Shown here: positions 18,731 to 26,688 of the stretch, piece by piece
Position numbering within the stretch: position 1 is the first letter of the stretch
How the letters are laid out: every line of letters begins with the position of its first letter
Source of the DNA: Roseiarcus sp963730555
GTDB lineage: Bacteria > Pseudomonadota > Alphaproteobacteria > Rhizobiales > Beijerinckiaceae
Direction of reading: 5' to 3'
NCBI GenBank assembly: GCA_963730555.1
Contig: CAVSSS010000039.1
Coordinates: forward strand, 1 to 64,000
DNA: 64,000 nt
Program-made: the position numbers and the translations under genes
The notes under the pieces: model-generated
Told to the model about the DNA's origin: nothing
Seen by the model: the letters and a program-made list of their open reading frames with translations, nothing else
Database searches by the model: none

Positions 18731-18855
18731 CTGAGCCTCCAAAAATAGCAGCTCAAAGCTGTCTTACAGATTTTGTCCGGTCAAGGACTTTGCTTGATGC
18801 GCCTGTTCAATTCTGAAGTTCGGCTCATTGGTGGGCGGCGACATGGGCGGCGCGT

Positions 18856-19141
18856 TCACGCCCGATCGATCCGGGCCGCATAGCAGCCGCGCTGGGCGTA
18901 ATGCACGCGGATGTAGGCGGCCTCTGGCTTGGCGAGCGGGCGCTCGATCGCCGTCTTGAGGTCGCCTCCCGCTCGTGACATCAGCGTCGATCATGTCGCG
19001 CAAGGCGTCGAAGGCGCGAAGCGAGATCGGGCAGATCCATAGGACCTCCGGGGTCTCGTCCATGGCGCGAGACGGCGTCTCGGACAGTCGGCAGAAGCGA
19101 CGGGGAGGCGCGGCGTCGAGACCCGTGATGCGGAAGGACAT
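18856..19141 (-). pseudogene. DUF1203 family remnant (internally deleted and frameshifted)
   Basis: The start MSFRITGLDAAPPRRFCRLSE and the end, read in another frame as YIRVHYAQRGCYAARIDRA with a stop at 18856-18858, are characteristic of DUF1203 proteins (~155 residues). Here only about 95 codons lie between them: the middle block found in family members is missing, and after ADVTSG the frame must shift. A large deletion plus a frameshift points to a real pseudogene rather than a base-calling error. Function of DUF1203 is unknown. Confidence 0.65.
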
Positions 19142-19207
19142 GGGCGTTCTCACTGGAGGTTTTGCAGCGAAATGGTCAGGAGCCCGGAGAATCCAAGCGG
19201 ACCGACA

Positions 19208-19600
19208 TCAAGGCGGGGCGACGATGGTCGCCCGGCTGCGGCCAATGAAGCGAATATCCAGCACCTGGCCAGCGATCGCCGAGCCAAGCCGAGCGGCGAA
19301 ATGCAGCGGCGTGCACTCGCGTATCGCGGCCAACATGGAATTGGCGAGCCCGGAATCGCTCGTCGCGCCGCCGCTCGATCGCGCATAGACGATTCTCGGC
19401 TCGCCTATGACGGCGCCATCCCGCGTGAAGCTCAGGCGAATGGTGACTTGATCGTCATCGTGCGGAGGACGCCAGCAGGCCGCGATCCCCGTCGCAATGC
19501 CATGGACGCGCGCAACCAGCGGGGGTTGCGCCTCGGCGGCCGACGCTTGCGCCCAGAGCGCGAGCGCGAGGATCCCGATCGAGGCGAAACGCTCTCCCGC
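19208..19600 (-). CDS. Exported TonB-C/TolA-C-like protein (start uncertain)
   Basis: Probable periplasmic protein with a single domain resembling the TolA/TonB C-terminus: GIATGIAACWRPP, then VTIRLSFTRDGAVIGEPRIV and a Cys in ECTPLHF, the same layout seen twice in the tol cluster at 25-26.6 kb. A hydrophobic stretch FASIGILALALWAQASAAEA just before it looks like a signal peptide. The open frame continues upstream to 19681, but that part is made of a palindromic repeat element, so the true start is probably near 19590-19610 at a codon I cannot fix. It is downstream of xylA on the same strand. Confidence 0.6.
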   Translation of the reverse strand, partial: AGERFASIGILALALWAQASAAEAQPPLVARVHGIATGIAACWRPPHDDDQVTIRLSFTRDGAVIGEPRIVYARSSGGATSDSGLANSMLAAIRECTPLHFAARLGSAIAGQVLDIRFIGRSRATIVAPP

Positions 19601-19604
19601 CCGA

Positions 19605-19717
19605 CCTCGTCCTGAGGCGTCGCGAAGCGGCCTCGAAGGACGCTCCAATGGAGGCTGAACGTCCGGCAGTCCCTGGAGCATCCCTCGAGACGCGCCTTCG
19701 GCGCTCCTCAGGATGAG
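19605..19717. repeat. REP/BIME-like palindromic element, copy 1
   Basis: Two facing palindromic units: 19605-19642 (CCTGAGGCGTCGCGAAGC ... CTCGAAGGA) and 19675-19717 (CATCCCTCGAGACGC ... CCTCAGGATGAG). The same paired motif, TTCGAGACGC...CCTCAGGATGAGG in inverted orientation, recurs near 35438 and 43547. It is intergenic but runs into the open frame of the TonB-C-like gene. Confidence 0.75.
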
Positions 19718-19756
19718 AAAGTGGAATATGGCAATGTGGATAATTCGCAGTAGTCC

Positions 19757-21067
19757 TCAAAGATAGCGGTTGAGCAGGTTCTCATAGAACTCCTGCCGTC
19801 CCGACTTCGGCTTCGGCTCGATCTTCTCCTTGGCCACTCGCGCCGCAATCAACTCGAGCGTCGCGCCCTTTTTCAGCATCGCCTGCGCCTCAGGCTTCTC
19901 CCAGCCGGCGTAGCGTTCCGTGCGCGCTGAGTCGAACTTGCCGTCCTCGATCATATTCGCAGCCGCGACCAGCGCCGCCGCGCAGGCGTCGATCCCGCCG
20001 ATATGGCCGAGCAACAGATCCGCCGGATCGATCGACTGGCGGCGCACCTTGGCGTCGAAATTAAAGCCGCCCGGCGCTAACCCGCCCGACTTCAAGATGA
20101 AATAGAGCGCCGGCACGAGCTCGGCCGCATTGTTGGGGAACTGGTCGGTGTCCCAGCCGGACTGATAGTCGTTGCGGTTGGCGTCGATCGAGCCCAGCAT
20201 TCCGAGCGAGGCTGCGAGCGCGATCTCGTGCTCGAAGGAATGGTGCGCGAGCACCGCATGGCCCACTTCGATGTTGAGCTTGACCTCCCGCTCGAGCCCG
20301 AAGCGCTGCAGGAATCCGAACACGGTCGCGACGTCGAAGTCATACTGATGTTTGGTCGGCTCCTGGGGTTTCGGCTCGACCAGAATCACGCCCTTGAAGC
20401 CGATCTTGTGCTTGTACTCGACGACCAGGGATAGAAAGCGCCCGAGCTGCTCCTGCTCGCGCTTGAGATCGGTGTTGAGCAGCGTTTCGTAGCCCTCGCG
20501 ACCGCCCCACAGCACATAGTTCGCGCCGTCGAGCTTGTGAGTCGCGTCGATGACGTTCTTCACCTGGGCCGCAGCGTAAGCGAACACATCCGGGTCGGGA
20601 TTGGTGGCGGCGCCCGCGAGGTAGCGCGGATGGCTGAACAGATTGGCGGTGCCCCAGAGAAGCCTCGTCCCCGTCTTCCGCATTTTCTCGGCGAAGAGAT
20701 CGGTCATCTCGGCGAGGTTGCGGCCGAACTCCTTGAGGCTATCCCCCTCCGGAACGATGTCGCGATCGTGGAAGGCGAAGAACGGAAAGCCCAGCGTCGT
20801 GAACATCTCGAACGCGGCGTCGGCCTTCAAGCGCGCGCCCTTCATCGTCTCGCCGTCCCAAGGGCGCTCGAAGGTCGGCGCGCCGAACATGTCGGTGCCC
20901 ATCCAGGCGAAGTTGTGCCAGTAGCAGACGGCGGGCCTGAGATGCTCGGCCATCGTTTTGCCCGCGACGACGCGCGACGGGTCGTAGTGGCGATACGCGA
21001 AGGGGTTGTCGCTCTTCAGCCCCTCAAAGCGCACGGGGCCGATGTCGCCGAAAAAGCGCTTGCTCAT
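19757..21067 (-). CDS. xylA: Xylose isomerase
   Basis: Interconverts D-xylose and D-xylulose (also glucose/fructose) in the cytosol with divalent metals. 436 residues, the class II length, starting MSKRFFGDIGPVRFEGLKSD. Conserved parts are CYWHNFAWMGTDMFG, the catalytic-His segment FAFHDRDIVPEGDSL, NYVLWGGREGYETLLNTDLK, LVEPKPQEPTKHQYDFD, NIEVGHAVLAHHSFEHE, GSIDANRNDYQSGWDTDQFP and GGFNFDAKVRRQS. AGGAGACGGACCC precedes the ATG. No frameshift. No xylulokinase or xylose transporter lies next to it, so it may stand alone in regulation. Confidence 0.97.
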   Translation of the reverse strand: MSKRFFGDIGPVRFEGLKSDNPFAYRHYDPSRVVAGKTMAEHLRPAVCYWHNFAWMGTDMFGAPTFERPWDGETMKGARLKADAAFEMFTTLGFPFFAFHDRDIVPEGDSLKEFGRNLAEMTDLFAEKMRKTGTRLLWGTANLFSHPRYLAGAATNPDPDVFAYAAAQVKNVIDATHKLDGANYVLWGGREGYETLLNTDLKREQEQLGRFLSLVVEYKHKIGFKGVILVEPKPQEPTKHQYDFDVATVFGFLQRFGLEREVKLNIEVGHAVLAHHSFEHEIALAASLGMLGSIDANRNDYQSGWDTDQFPNNAAELVPALYFILKSGGLAPGGFNFDAKVRRQSIDPADLLLGHIGGIDACAAALVAAANMIEDGKFDSARTERYAGWEKPEAQAMLKKGATLELIAARVAKEKIEPKPKSGRQEFYENLLNRYL

Positions 21068-21095
21068 GGGTCCGTCTCCTCAAGTGTCCGATGAT

Positions 21096-22343
21096 TTAGC
21101 TGGCGTGGAAGTCGCGCACAAACTGGATGAGCGCCTTGAGCCCGATTGCGCAATCCTCGACGGTCATCGATTCCAGCGGATTGTGGCTGACCCCGCCCTT
21201 GCACCGAACGAATAGCATGCCGGCGGGACAGAGCTTGCCCATGGCCATGGTGTCGTGACCTGCGCCCGAAGGCAAGAGACGGGGCGGAACACCAACGGCT
21301 TCGACCGCTTTCTTCAGGCCGGCGACAAGACTTGGATCACAGACATATGCGTTCGCCTCATGCGACTTGGCGATGCTCGTCCGCACGCCGCGCCTCGCAG
21401 CGATGGAGGAAATCCGCGCTTCGATGTCGGCGAGCGCAACGGCGCGGTTCGCATCGCTAGGCGCGCGCAAGTCAATCGAGAACTGAACATGACCCGGAAT
21501 GACGTTGGCTGCGCCTGGCCATACGTCGAGTCGACCGACGGTCGCGACAATATCGGGCTCGCGGCGGGCGCGCTCCTCGACCGCAAGCGCCATTTCCGCC
21601 GCCGCCGTCAGCGCATCATGGCGCAGATTCATCGGCGTCGCGCCCGCGTGGCCAGCGACGCCATCGATCGTGACCTCGAGCCTCGTCGCGCCATTGATCG
21701 CGGTGACGACGCCAAGCGGCAACCCTTCCGCCTCCAGCGTCGGACCTTGCTCGATATGCGCTTCGACGAAGGCGGCAACACCGGGTCGACGAATCGATCC
21801 CGCCCGTTCGGGATCGCCGCCGAAGGCCTTGAGCGCGTCGCGCATCAGGACGCCTTCCGCGTCTTTCTGGTCGAGAACATCCTGCGGATAGTTTCCGGCC
21901 AGCGCGCGCGAACCGGGGAGGGTGGTGTGAAAACGAACGCCCTCTTCATCGCCGAAAGCCACGATCTCGACGGCGTGATCGAGGCGCTCCTCGCGCGCGT
22001 TCAGCGTCTCAACGACCGCAAGCGCAGCGAGCGCGCCATAGTTCCCGTCGTAGCGACCGGCGTCGCGCACGGTGTCAATGTGCGAGCCGAGCATAAGAGC
22101 CGGAGCGCCCGCTCGCTTGCCTTCATAGCGAGCCACGACATTGCCTGCGGCGTCGATCTTTGCCTTAAGCCCCGCCTCGCCGCACCAGCCGATGAAAGCC
22201 TGCGCGGCGTCTCGATGCCCTTGCGAGAGAAAAAGCCGGGTCAGGCGCCGCGGCTCATCGGTGAACACCGCGAACGCTTCGAGCCGAGACATCAGTTGCT
22301 GGCCGGCCGCGAGATCCGCGTCCAATATGCGAACGCCGATCAA
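21096..22343 (-). CDS. M20-family amidohydrolase: allantoate amidohydrolase / N-carbamoyl-amino-acid hydrolase
   Basis: Zinc amidohydrolase of the AllC/HyuC group, about 415 residues. Metal-binding and core motifs: LMLGSHIDTVRDAGRYDGNYG, EIVAFGDEEGVRF, EAHIEQGPTLEAEGLPLGVV, TIDGVAGHAGATPM, SGAGHDTMAMGKLCPAGMLF and KGGVSHNPLE. The start is taken as TTG at 22343, which overlaps the TGA of the upstream puuD gene (TTGA), implying coupled translation; an in-frame ATG exists only further inside (LMSRLEAFA). Coupling to a urate hydroxylase favours allantoate as substrate in purine breakdown, but carbamoyl-amino-acid hydrolysis cannot be excluded. Confidence 0.85.
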   Translation of the reverse strand: MIGVRILDADLAAGQQLMSRLEAFAVFTDEPRRLTRLFLSQGHRDAAQAFIGWCGEAGLKAKIDAAGNVVARYEGKRAGAPALMLGSHIDTVRDAGRYDGNYGALAALAVVETLNAREERLDHAVEIVAFGDEEGVRFHTTLPGSRALAGNYPQDVLDQKDAEGVLMRDALKAFGGDPERAGSIRRPGVAAFVEAHIEQGPTLEAEGLPLGVVTAINGATRLEVTIDGVAGHAGATPMNLRHDALTAAAEMALAVEERARREPDIVATVGRLDVWPGAANVIPGHVQFSIDLRAPSDANRAVALADIEARISSIAARRGVRTSIAKSHEANAYVCDPSLVAGLKKAVEAVGVPPRLLPSGAGHDTMAMGKLCPAGMLFVRCKGGVSHNPLESMTVEDCAIGLKALIQFVRDFHAS

Positions 22344-23581
22344 TTCTGCGCCGTCTCCAGCCCAAGCCAACGCGCCAGCGTCCTGCGCTCGTCATCCGTC
22401 ATCTGGCTGAAATTGTTGGGCGGCATCGCGTGGGACAGAACCGCCTGCTGACGGATCGCGGGCGCGAAACGCGCGATGTGTTCGGGTGTGTCGAGAAGCA
22501 CGCCCTTTGGCGCTTCGCCGATCTCCTCCATTGGTTCCGGCGCGTGGCACATGATACAGCGCAGCTGCACGATATCGACAACCTCCGGCGGCGCCTTCGG
22601 CTGATCGAGGTTCGCGGTTTCGGCCGGCAGCGCCGCGAGCCCCATCAGCGAGCGCATGCCGGGCGAGGCAGTCGCCGCAACGCCGAAGGCGCAAAGAACT
22701 GCGACCGCGGCCGCCGCCCACGCCCACCAAGGGGCGCGATCGTGATCGAGATGCCAGACATTATAGAAATAGCGCACCATCGCGCCCGCGACGATGATGC
22801 AGGTGACGATGGCGGGGATTGCGCGCGGATTGGAGAAGGTCGACGGCGTGTGGTTCGACAGCATCAGGAACAGCACCGGCAGGGTGATGTAGTTGTTATG
22901 GGTCGACCGTAGCTTCGAGCTTTTGCCCCATTTGGGATCAGGCTTCTGGCCCGCCATCAGCGCGGCCACGCTTTTGCGCTGGTTCGGCATGATGATGACG
23001 AACACATTGGCGGTCATGATCGTCGCCATGAGCGCGCCGGTATGGATGAGCGCGCCGCGGCCCGAGAAGACGAGGGTGAACACCCAACTCGTCGCTACGA
23101 CGTAACCGAATCCGACCAGCGCGAGCAGCGGCTCGTTGGCGGCGAGCGGCGAACGGCACAGGAAATCGTAGACGAGCCAGCCGAGCGCGAGCGCGACGAT
23201 TCCGATCGCCGCCGCCTGCCACGGCTCGAGGGGCATGACCGCGGGGTCGATGAGAAAGAGCGACGACTGCCCGTAATAGACCCAGCAGAGCAGCGCGAAG
23301 CCGCTCATCCAGGTCCAGTAGGACTGCCACTTATGCCAGATGAGGTGCTCGGGCAGTGTGGCGGGCGCGAGCAGGTACTTGTTCATCTGATAGAAGCCGC
23401 CGCCGTGCACCTGCCAGGACGTTCCCGCAAGCGCCGGATCGTCGCCCGCCTTCTTACGCAGGCTGGCGTCGAGATGCATGAAGAAGAACGACCCGCCGAT
23501 CCAGGCGATCGCCGCCGTCACATGGAGCCAGCGCAAAAGCGCCGAGCCCCATTCCCAGCCAAAAGTCCCGAGCGCCCCCAT
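22340..23581 (-). CDS. puuD: Urate hydroxylase PuuD (membrane domain plus cytochrome c)
   Basis: Membrane enzyme oxidising urate to 5-hydroxyisourate. About eight hydrophobic segments occupy residues 1-310 (WLHVTAAIAWIGGSFFFMHL, FALLCWVYYGQSSLFLI, IGIVALALGWLVYDFL, and others), and a C-terminal heme c domain has CIMCH (CxxCH) and an axial-Met candidate in HAMPPNNFSQM. This matches the PuuD design known from Agrobacterium-type bacteria. The ATG at 23581 (MGALGTFGWEWGSALLRWLH) is chosen over 23626, which begins in non-conserved Arg/Gly-rich sequence. It overlaps the downstream amidohydrolase by 4 bases. 413 residues, intact. Confidence 0.92.
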   Translation of the reverse strand: MGALGTFGWEWGSALLRWLHVTAAIAWIGGSFFFMHLDASLRKKAGDDPALAGTSWQVHGGGFYQMNKYLLAPATLPEHLIWHKWQSYWTWMSGFALLCWVYYGQSSLFLIDPAVMPLEPWQAAAIGIVALALGWLVYDFLCRSPLAANEPLLALVGFGYVVATSWVFTLVFSGRGALIHTGALMATIMTANVFVIIMPNQRKSVAALMAGQKPDPKWGKSSKLRSTHNNYITLPVLFLMLSNHTPSTFSNPRAIPAIVTCIIVAGAMVRYFYNVWHLDHDRAPWWAWAAAAVAVLCAFGVAATASPGMRSLMGLAALPAETANLDQPKAPPEVVDIVQLRCIMCHAPEPMEEIGEAPKGVLLDTPEHIARFAPAIRQQAVLSHAMPPNNFSQMTDDERRTLARWLGLETAQN

Positions 23582-23862
23582 CAACCTGCCTCCTCCGGGG
23601 CGAGACCATCGCCCCGGCCGGAGCATGATAGAGGCGGCGGCGAAATTTGGGTAGGGAGTCCCGTCGCCAGCGCGCTGCGGCGCGGGTTGCTAACCGGCCG
23701 TTAACACTATCAGAGTCTTAAATCGCAATCAGAAATTCAGGTTTTTCCGGCGTCTGACAAAAGCCCAAGTTTCGGCCGATTTGCGGCGCAGACCCCGCCC
23801 GCTTCCGTCTCTCCGTCGTAGGCCGCGCGGTCAAGTCCGCCAACAAAAGGTCGCCTATTCCG
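23582..23862. promoter_or_regulatory. Divergent promoter region, puuD / tolQ
   Basis: 281 bases between divergent puuD and tolQ. The centre (about 23690-23740) is more AT-rich, which fits promoters. I saw no palindrome or riboswitch-like fold. An AAAGGT stretch 12 bases before the tolQ ATG may be its ribosome-binding site. Confidence 0.4.
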
Positions 23863-24585
23863 ATGAATCCAGCCGACGTAGCCGCCGCCGCGCCTCCGGA
23901 AACGAGCATCCTCGCGATGTTCTGGTCGGCTCACATCGTCGTCAAGGCGGTGATGTTGGGACTCTTCCTCGCTTCGCTCTGGTGCTGGACCATTATCTTC
24001 GACAAAACCCGCCTTTTTCGCAAATTCAAGAATGAGATGGAGAATTTCGAGCAGATCTTCTGGTCGGGCCAATCGCTTGAGGAACTCTATACGTCGCTGT
24101 CGAACCAACCGAACAACACCGGCGCAGCCGCGCTGTTCGTCGCCGCCATGCGGGAGTGGAAGCGCTCGTTCCAGCAGGCGGCCGGCTCCTTTCGCGGCCT
24201 TCACGCTCGCATCGACAAGGTCCTCGACGTCTCGATTGCGCGCGAGGTCGAGCGTCTCGAATCGAACCTGCTTGTTTTGGCGACGGTCGCCTCGGCCGGA
24301 CCCTTCATCGGACTGTTCGGCACGGTGTTCGGCATCATGAACTCGTTTCAGTCGATCGCAGCCTCGAAGAACACCTCGCTTGCGGTCGTGGCGCCAGGCA
24401 TCGCCGAAGCGCTGCTCGCGACAGCGATCGGCCTCTTCGCCGCCATCCCAGCGCTCATCGCCTACAACAAGCTTCAGGGCGACGTCGCCAAAGCGCAGGC
24501 TCGCCTCGAAAGCTTCGCCGACGAATTCTCGTCAATCCTGTCCCGGCAGATCGACCATCACCTGTCGGTCGAAAAAGTCTCCTGA
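23863..24585 (+). CDS. tolQ: Tol-Pal proton channel subunit TolQ
   Basis: Inner-membrane MotA/ExbB-type subunit energising the Tol-Pal system for outer-membrane constriction. 240 residues with three membrane segments: HIVVKAVMLGLFLASLWCWT, ATVASAGPFIGLFGTVFGIM and GIAEALLATAIGLFAAIPAL. The GPFIGLFGTVFGIMNSF and NTSLAVVAPGIAEAL motifs define the family. It is the first gene of tolQ-tolR-tolA-(tolA-like)-tolB, with 15 bases to tolR. Intact. Confidence 0.96.
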   Translation: MNPADVAAAAPPETSILAMFWSAHIVVKAVMLGLFLASLWCWTIIFDKTRLFRKFKNEMENFEQIFWSGQSLEELYTSLSNQPNNTGAAALFVAAMREWKRSFQQAAGSFRGLHARIDKVLDVSIAREVERLESNLLVLATVASAGPFIGLFGTVFGIMNSFQSIAASKNTSLAVVAPGIAEALLATAIGLFAAIPALIAYNKLQGDVAKAQARLESFADEFSSILSRQIDHHLSVEKVS

Positions 24586-24600
24586 GCGGAGAGCGGCGCG

Positions 24601-25050
24601 ATGGCCATCAACCCGGTTGCGAGTGCGCGCAAAAGCGGTCGAGGACGGCGCGGCGTCCCGCGCTACGGCGCAATGGCGGACATCAACATGACGCCGTTCA
24701 TCGACGTCATGCTCGTCCTTCTGATCATCTTCATGGTCGCCGCGCCCCTTTTGACCACCGGAGTCGCGGTCGACCTGCCGCGAGCTAGCGCGACCGCGCT
24801 CAATGTTGACCGCAAGCCGATCGCGGTTTCGCTCAACGAGCAGGGGCAGCTTTACGTGATGGACGAGCCAACCGCCGACGCGGATCTCGTGTCCAAGCTT
24901 CAGGCGGTGTCGCAGAGCGACGTCGATCAGCGCATCTATCTTCGCGCGTCCAAGACGGTGCCTTACGGGCGCGTGGCGGAAATCATGGCGGCGGTCACCT
25001 CCGCCGGGTTCAAGAAGGTGGCCCTGGTCACCGAGCCGATCAAACAATAG
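24601..25050 (+). CDS. tolR: Tol-Pal proton channel subunit TolR
   Basis: ExbD/TolR family, 149 residues. The single membrane segment carries the proton-conducting Asp: INMTPFIDVMLVLLIIFMVA (about residues 28-48), followed by a periplasmic domain with VDLPRASATALN and YLRASKTVPYGRVAEIM. GGAG lies 8-10 bases before the ATG. It partners TolQ directly upstream and TolA 12 bases downstream. Confidence 0.96.
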   Translation: MAINPVASARKSGRGRRGVPRYGAMADINMTPFIDVMLVLLIIFMVAAPLLTTGVAVDLPRASATALNVDRKPIAVSLNEQGQLYVMDEPTADADLVSKLQAVSQSDVDQRIYLRASKTVPYGRVAEIMAAVTSAGFKKVALVTEPIKQ

Positions 25051-25062
25051 CCCGGAGCGGCG

Positions 25063-26041
25063 TTGGAAGAACGGCGGTCATATTCGAGTTTCGCGAGCTC
25101 CGCGGCGCTGCACGGGGCGCTGCTGGCGATGATCCTGCTCGGGCTCGCCTCAGCCCCGCGATTCGATGACAATCCGGAAGCCATTCCGATCGAGACGGTT
25201 TCGCTCAGCGACCTCAGCCATATCGCCAATGGCGAGAAGGACGCGAAGCCCGCGCCCCAGCCCGCGCCTGCGCCGCCTGAGCCGCCCCCAGATCTGCGCG
25301 CCTCCACGGAGCCCACGCCGCCGCCTGAGCCCACACCTGCGCCGCCGCCCAAACCGGAGGCTGCGCCGACGCGCCCCGAAAGCCGAGACTCCCCCGCCGA
25401 AGCCCGCGCCGCCGCCGAAAGCGGAGGCGACGCCTACGCCCGATAGCGAGCCGATGCCGCCCGAAAGGCCCCAGCCTCCTCCTCCTCCGCCAAAGGCGGC
25501 TGCCCAGCAAGCGACGGTTCAGCCGCCCGTGCGGCCGAAATTCGTCGAGCCGCCGCCCGAACGGCCGAAAGAGCCGGCGCCGGAGAAGCCCAAGCCGCAG
25601 CGCAACTTTGACCCGAACTCGATCGCCAAGCTGATCGGCCAGGCCAAGACGTCCACGCCTGCGCCGACGCAGACGGCCGCGCTCACGCCCCAGGGGCTGC
25701 CGCATCACGACGCGCCGCGCATGTCGATGTCGCTGGCGTCCGCGCTCGATGCGTGGCTGACGGAGAGCTACCTCAACTGCTGGACGCCCCCGCCGAGCAT
25801 GCCTGAGGGCGACACGTATGTCGCGGAAATTAAGGTGGTCTTCAATCCTGACGGATCACTCTCGGGGCGACCGGTCCTGCTCAATCCGCCCGCAGATCGC
25901 GCTTGGCGCGCGCATGCAGAAAGCGCGATGCGCGCGGTCAAGAAATGCGACCCGCTCAAGGTTCCAGCGCAATACATGCCGTATTTCGAAGAATGGAAGA
26001 TCGAAACGATCCACTTCGATCCGCGAGAGACCCAAGGATGA
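25063..26041 (+). CDS. tolA: Tol-Pal envelope protein TolA, frameshifted in the Pro-rich region
   Basis: TolA links the inner-membrane TolQR motor to Pal/TolB. Read from the TTG at 25063 (GGAG 5-8 bases upstream), it has a membrane segment (LHGALLAMILLGLASAPRF), a long Pro/Ala/Lys/Glu-rich periplasmic stalk, and a C-terminal domain ALDAWLTESYLNCWTPPPSM ... VVFNPDGSLSGRPVLLNPP ... CDPLKVP. The frame changes inside the stalk; one extra base near 25371-25380 explains it (corrected APTAPKAETPPPKPAPPPKA). Corrected length is 325 residues. In the uncorrected sequence the gene appears as two overlapping frames. Confidence 0.88.
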
Positions 26042-26110
26042 CCGACCGTGTCCAGACCGCGCCGCGCCTTACCGCGTGGGGCCGCCACCCGAAAACGAGA
26101 GTCAACCGCA

Positions 26111-26644
26111 ATGCGTATTTTGCCGAGACCTATCGGAGCGCTCGTCCTCATCGCAATCGCGGCCGCCGCCTACGGTGGTTACCAGCACCTGTGGCGTCGC
26201 CATCCGTCCCGCGTGGCGGAGGCTCCCAAAACCGCGACGCTGCCTACGCCCCCCACGCCGCCCCCCGCCGTCGTGGCGGCTCGAGCCCCCGTTCCGACGC
26301 CGCCGATCGAACTCCCCGCGCGCATGACGTCAGCGCAGCAGGCCGGCTTCGACGCTTGGCTGGTCAAGGCCTATCTTCAATGCTGGAAGCCGGCGCGGCA
26401 ACCGGTCGACGCCGACGTCTATGTCGCGCAGGTGCGCCTCGCCTACAATCCGGACGGCTCGCTTATGAAACCGGCGAAGCTCGTCAACCCACCGTCGGAC
26501 CCGGCTCTCAAACCGCAAGCCAACAGCGTCCTTGCCGCGGTCAAGAGTTGCAACCCGCTTCAGGTGCCGGCGCAATATCGCCCGTTTTATGAGCAATGGA
26601 AGACGAAGACCATCCACTTCGATCCGCAAGTCGCCGCTCGGTGA
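26111..26644 (+). CDS. Second TolA C-domain protein in the tol cluster
   Basis: 177 residues. An N-terminal membrane anchor (IGALVLIAIAAAAYGGYQHL), a short Pro-rich linker and then a C-terminal domain clearly related to TolA just upstream: FDAWLVKAYLQCWKPARQ, VRLAYNPDGSLMKPAKLVNP, KSCNPLQVPAQYRPFYEQWK and KTIHFDP align segment by segment with TolA's end. It is probably a tandem duplicate that lost the long stalk. The ATG at 26111 is chosen because the anchor starts there. It lies 69 bases after tolA and 44 before tolB, so is probably co-transcribed. Confidence 0.75.
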   Translation: MRILPRPIGALVLIAIAAAAYGGYQHLWRRHPSRVAEAPKTATLPTPPTPPPAVVAARAPVPTPPIELPARMTSAQQAGFDAWLVKAYLQCWKPARQPVDADVYVAQVRLAYNPDGSLMKPAKLVNPPSDPALKPQANSVLAAVKSCNPLQVPAQYRPFYEQWKTKTIHFDPQVAAR

Positions 26645-26688
26645 GCCCAGGCGGCGCAGCGTTGTTTGTCGTTCCGCGAGACCGCCTG

